From IMG/VR virus record IMGVR_UViG_3300037502_002103, positions 1 through 40,040 of that record: a stretch of 40,040 nt of DNA; one strand, written 5' to 3'. Under the pieces are notes generated by a model, which ran no database searches, was not told the DNA's origin, and saw only the letters and a program-made list of their open reading frames with translations. Both the position numbers and the translations under genes were made by a program. The stretch is from a virus. Below are positions 39,697-40,040 of this stretch, one piece after another; position 1 is the stretch's first letter, and each line of letters opens with the position of its first letter.

Positions 39697-40040
39697 ATGA
39701 CTACCTATAACTTTTCTGAATACCAGTACGACCAGTCTGGTGCCCAATACAACCTTTTCCCGATACAGCGAACAGCAACGGGGTCTGGGACTGGATCGCA
39801 ATCAGCCACACGGCTTCTTGTAGCAAAACGCACTGCCAGCAACACGGCAACAGGTACCTCGACAGCCGCAACCAAAGCAAGCCGTGACCGCCTCGGCTAC
39901 CTCATTGACTACCACACAGGCTTCTACGGTAATGGCGGACGTTTCTACCTCGGCGCAAGAGTCATCAGCCGAACCGCAACAAGCTCAGGGCAAGGCACAC
40001 AAACCGCAAACCGCCTCGTCATCAACATCCGAATCGCCAC
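39697..40040 (+). CDS. Repeat-built tail fibre protein, 5' part (continues at base 1)
   Basis: Codons 1-114 of the 418-residue fibre; the gene is complete when 39913 is joined to base 1. The N-terminus (MTTYNFSEYQYDQSGAQYNL) is likely the attachment part. An RTATGSGTGS block at 39769 opens the repeat series, followed by one irregular Thr/Ala-rich unit and then a non-repeat segment YLIDYHTGFYGNGGRFYLG before the regular 20-residue repeats resume. Confidence 0.8.
   Translation, partial: MTTYNFSEYQYDQSGAQYNLFPIQRTATGSGTGSQSATRLLVAKRTASNTATGTSTAATKASRDRLGYLIDYHTGFYGNGGRFYLGARVISRTATSSGQGTQTANRLVINIRIA
39914..40040 (+). repeat. Terminal direct repeat, right copy (contig overlap)
   Basis: Identical to 1-127; see the left copy. 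Should be removed once when the genome is treated as a circle. Confidence 0.9.

Noticed and set aside
1-40040. CRISPR arrays, tRNA genes, integrase/attachment sites, insertion sequences
   Set aside because: I saw no regular spacer-repeat array, no cloverleaf with a T-loop in the gene-free regions, no recombinase active-site pattern and no terminal inverted repeats with a transposase.

Overview
This window is best read as one complete, circularised genome of a tailed phage of an actinobacterium, about 39.9 kb. Bases 1-127 are repeated exactly at 39914-40040. A 127-base identical end overlap is what a circular contig from a k=127 assembly looks like, so the map length would be 39,913 bp. One fibre gene runs through the artificial ends: it starts at 39697 and stops at 1040. 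The host call rests on a WhiB-type iron-sulfur regulator (17493-17771), found only in Actinobacteria and their phages, on TANNNT -10 elements with at least one SD-less start, and on Thr/Pro-rich exported-protein style that recalls Acidimicrobiia. Morphology is probably podovirus-like: I see portal, scaffold, an N4-gp56-type capsid, several large internal-virion-like proteins, an adaptor-like and a propeller-like tail protein, but no tape measure or tube/sheath genes.

Layout, left to right. 39697->1040 and 1040-1635: repeat-built fibre and small tail-associated proteins. 1635-3421: two glycosyltransferases. 3418-4135: four tiny Lys/Arg-rich proteins. 4135-9087: adaptor-like protein, beta-rich tail protein and several appendage proteins. 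9063-11753: an exported PA14/mucin-like protein, then the lysis cassette (small membrane proteins and an M15 peptidase). 11784-16815: metallophosphoesterase, YqaJ exonuclease, Bet/RecT annealing protein, a nuclease-like protein and an endonuclease VII homologue. 16960-19975: secreted transglycosylase-like protein, WhiB, small proteins, a C5-cytosine methyltransferase with a second gene buried in another frame, and a zinc-ribbon protein. 20053-22680: nine small genes on the minus strand, probably early/host-takeover, separated by RNA hairpins and sharing a Shine-Dalgarno cassette. 22681-23425: non-coding control region with a DnaA-box cluster, the likely origin. 23426-39693: small basic protein, strong terminator, TerL, portal, internal virion proteins, scaffold, capsid, terminator, then tail genes.

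How it fits together: no DNA polymerase, primase, helicase or integrase is visible, while the control region carries three DnaA-box sequences and the genome has an exonuclease/annealase pair plus two junction-type nucleases. This suggests a phage that starts replication with host DnaA and host machinery and continues by recombination. Divergent transcription leaves the control region: minus-strand early genes leftwards, the long late/structural block rightwards round the circle. The most interesting items are the DnaA-box origin, the dual-coding methyltransferase locus, the exported PA14 stalk protein, the 20-residue-repeat fibre across the contig junction, the structured leader before scaffold/capsid, and the hairpin-partitioned minus operon.
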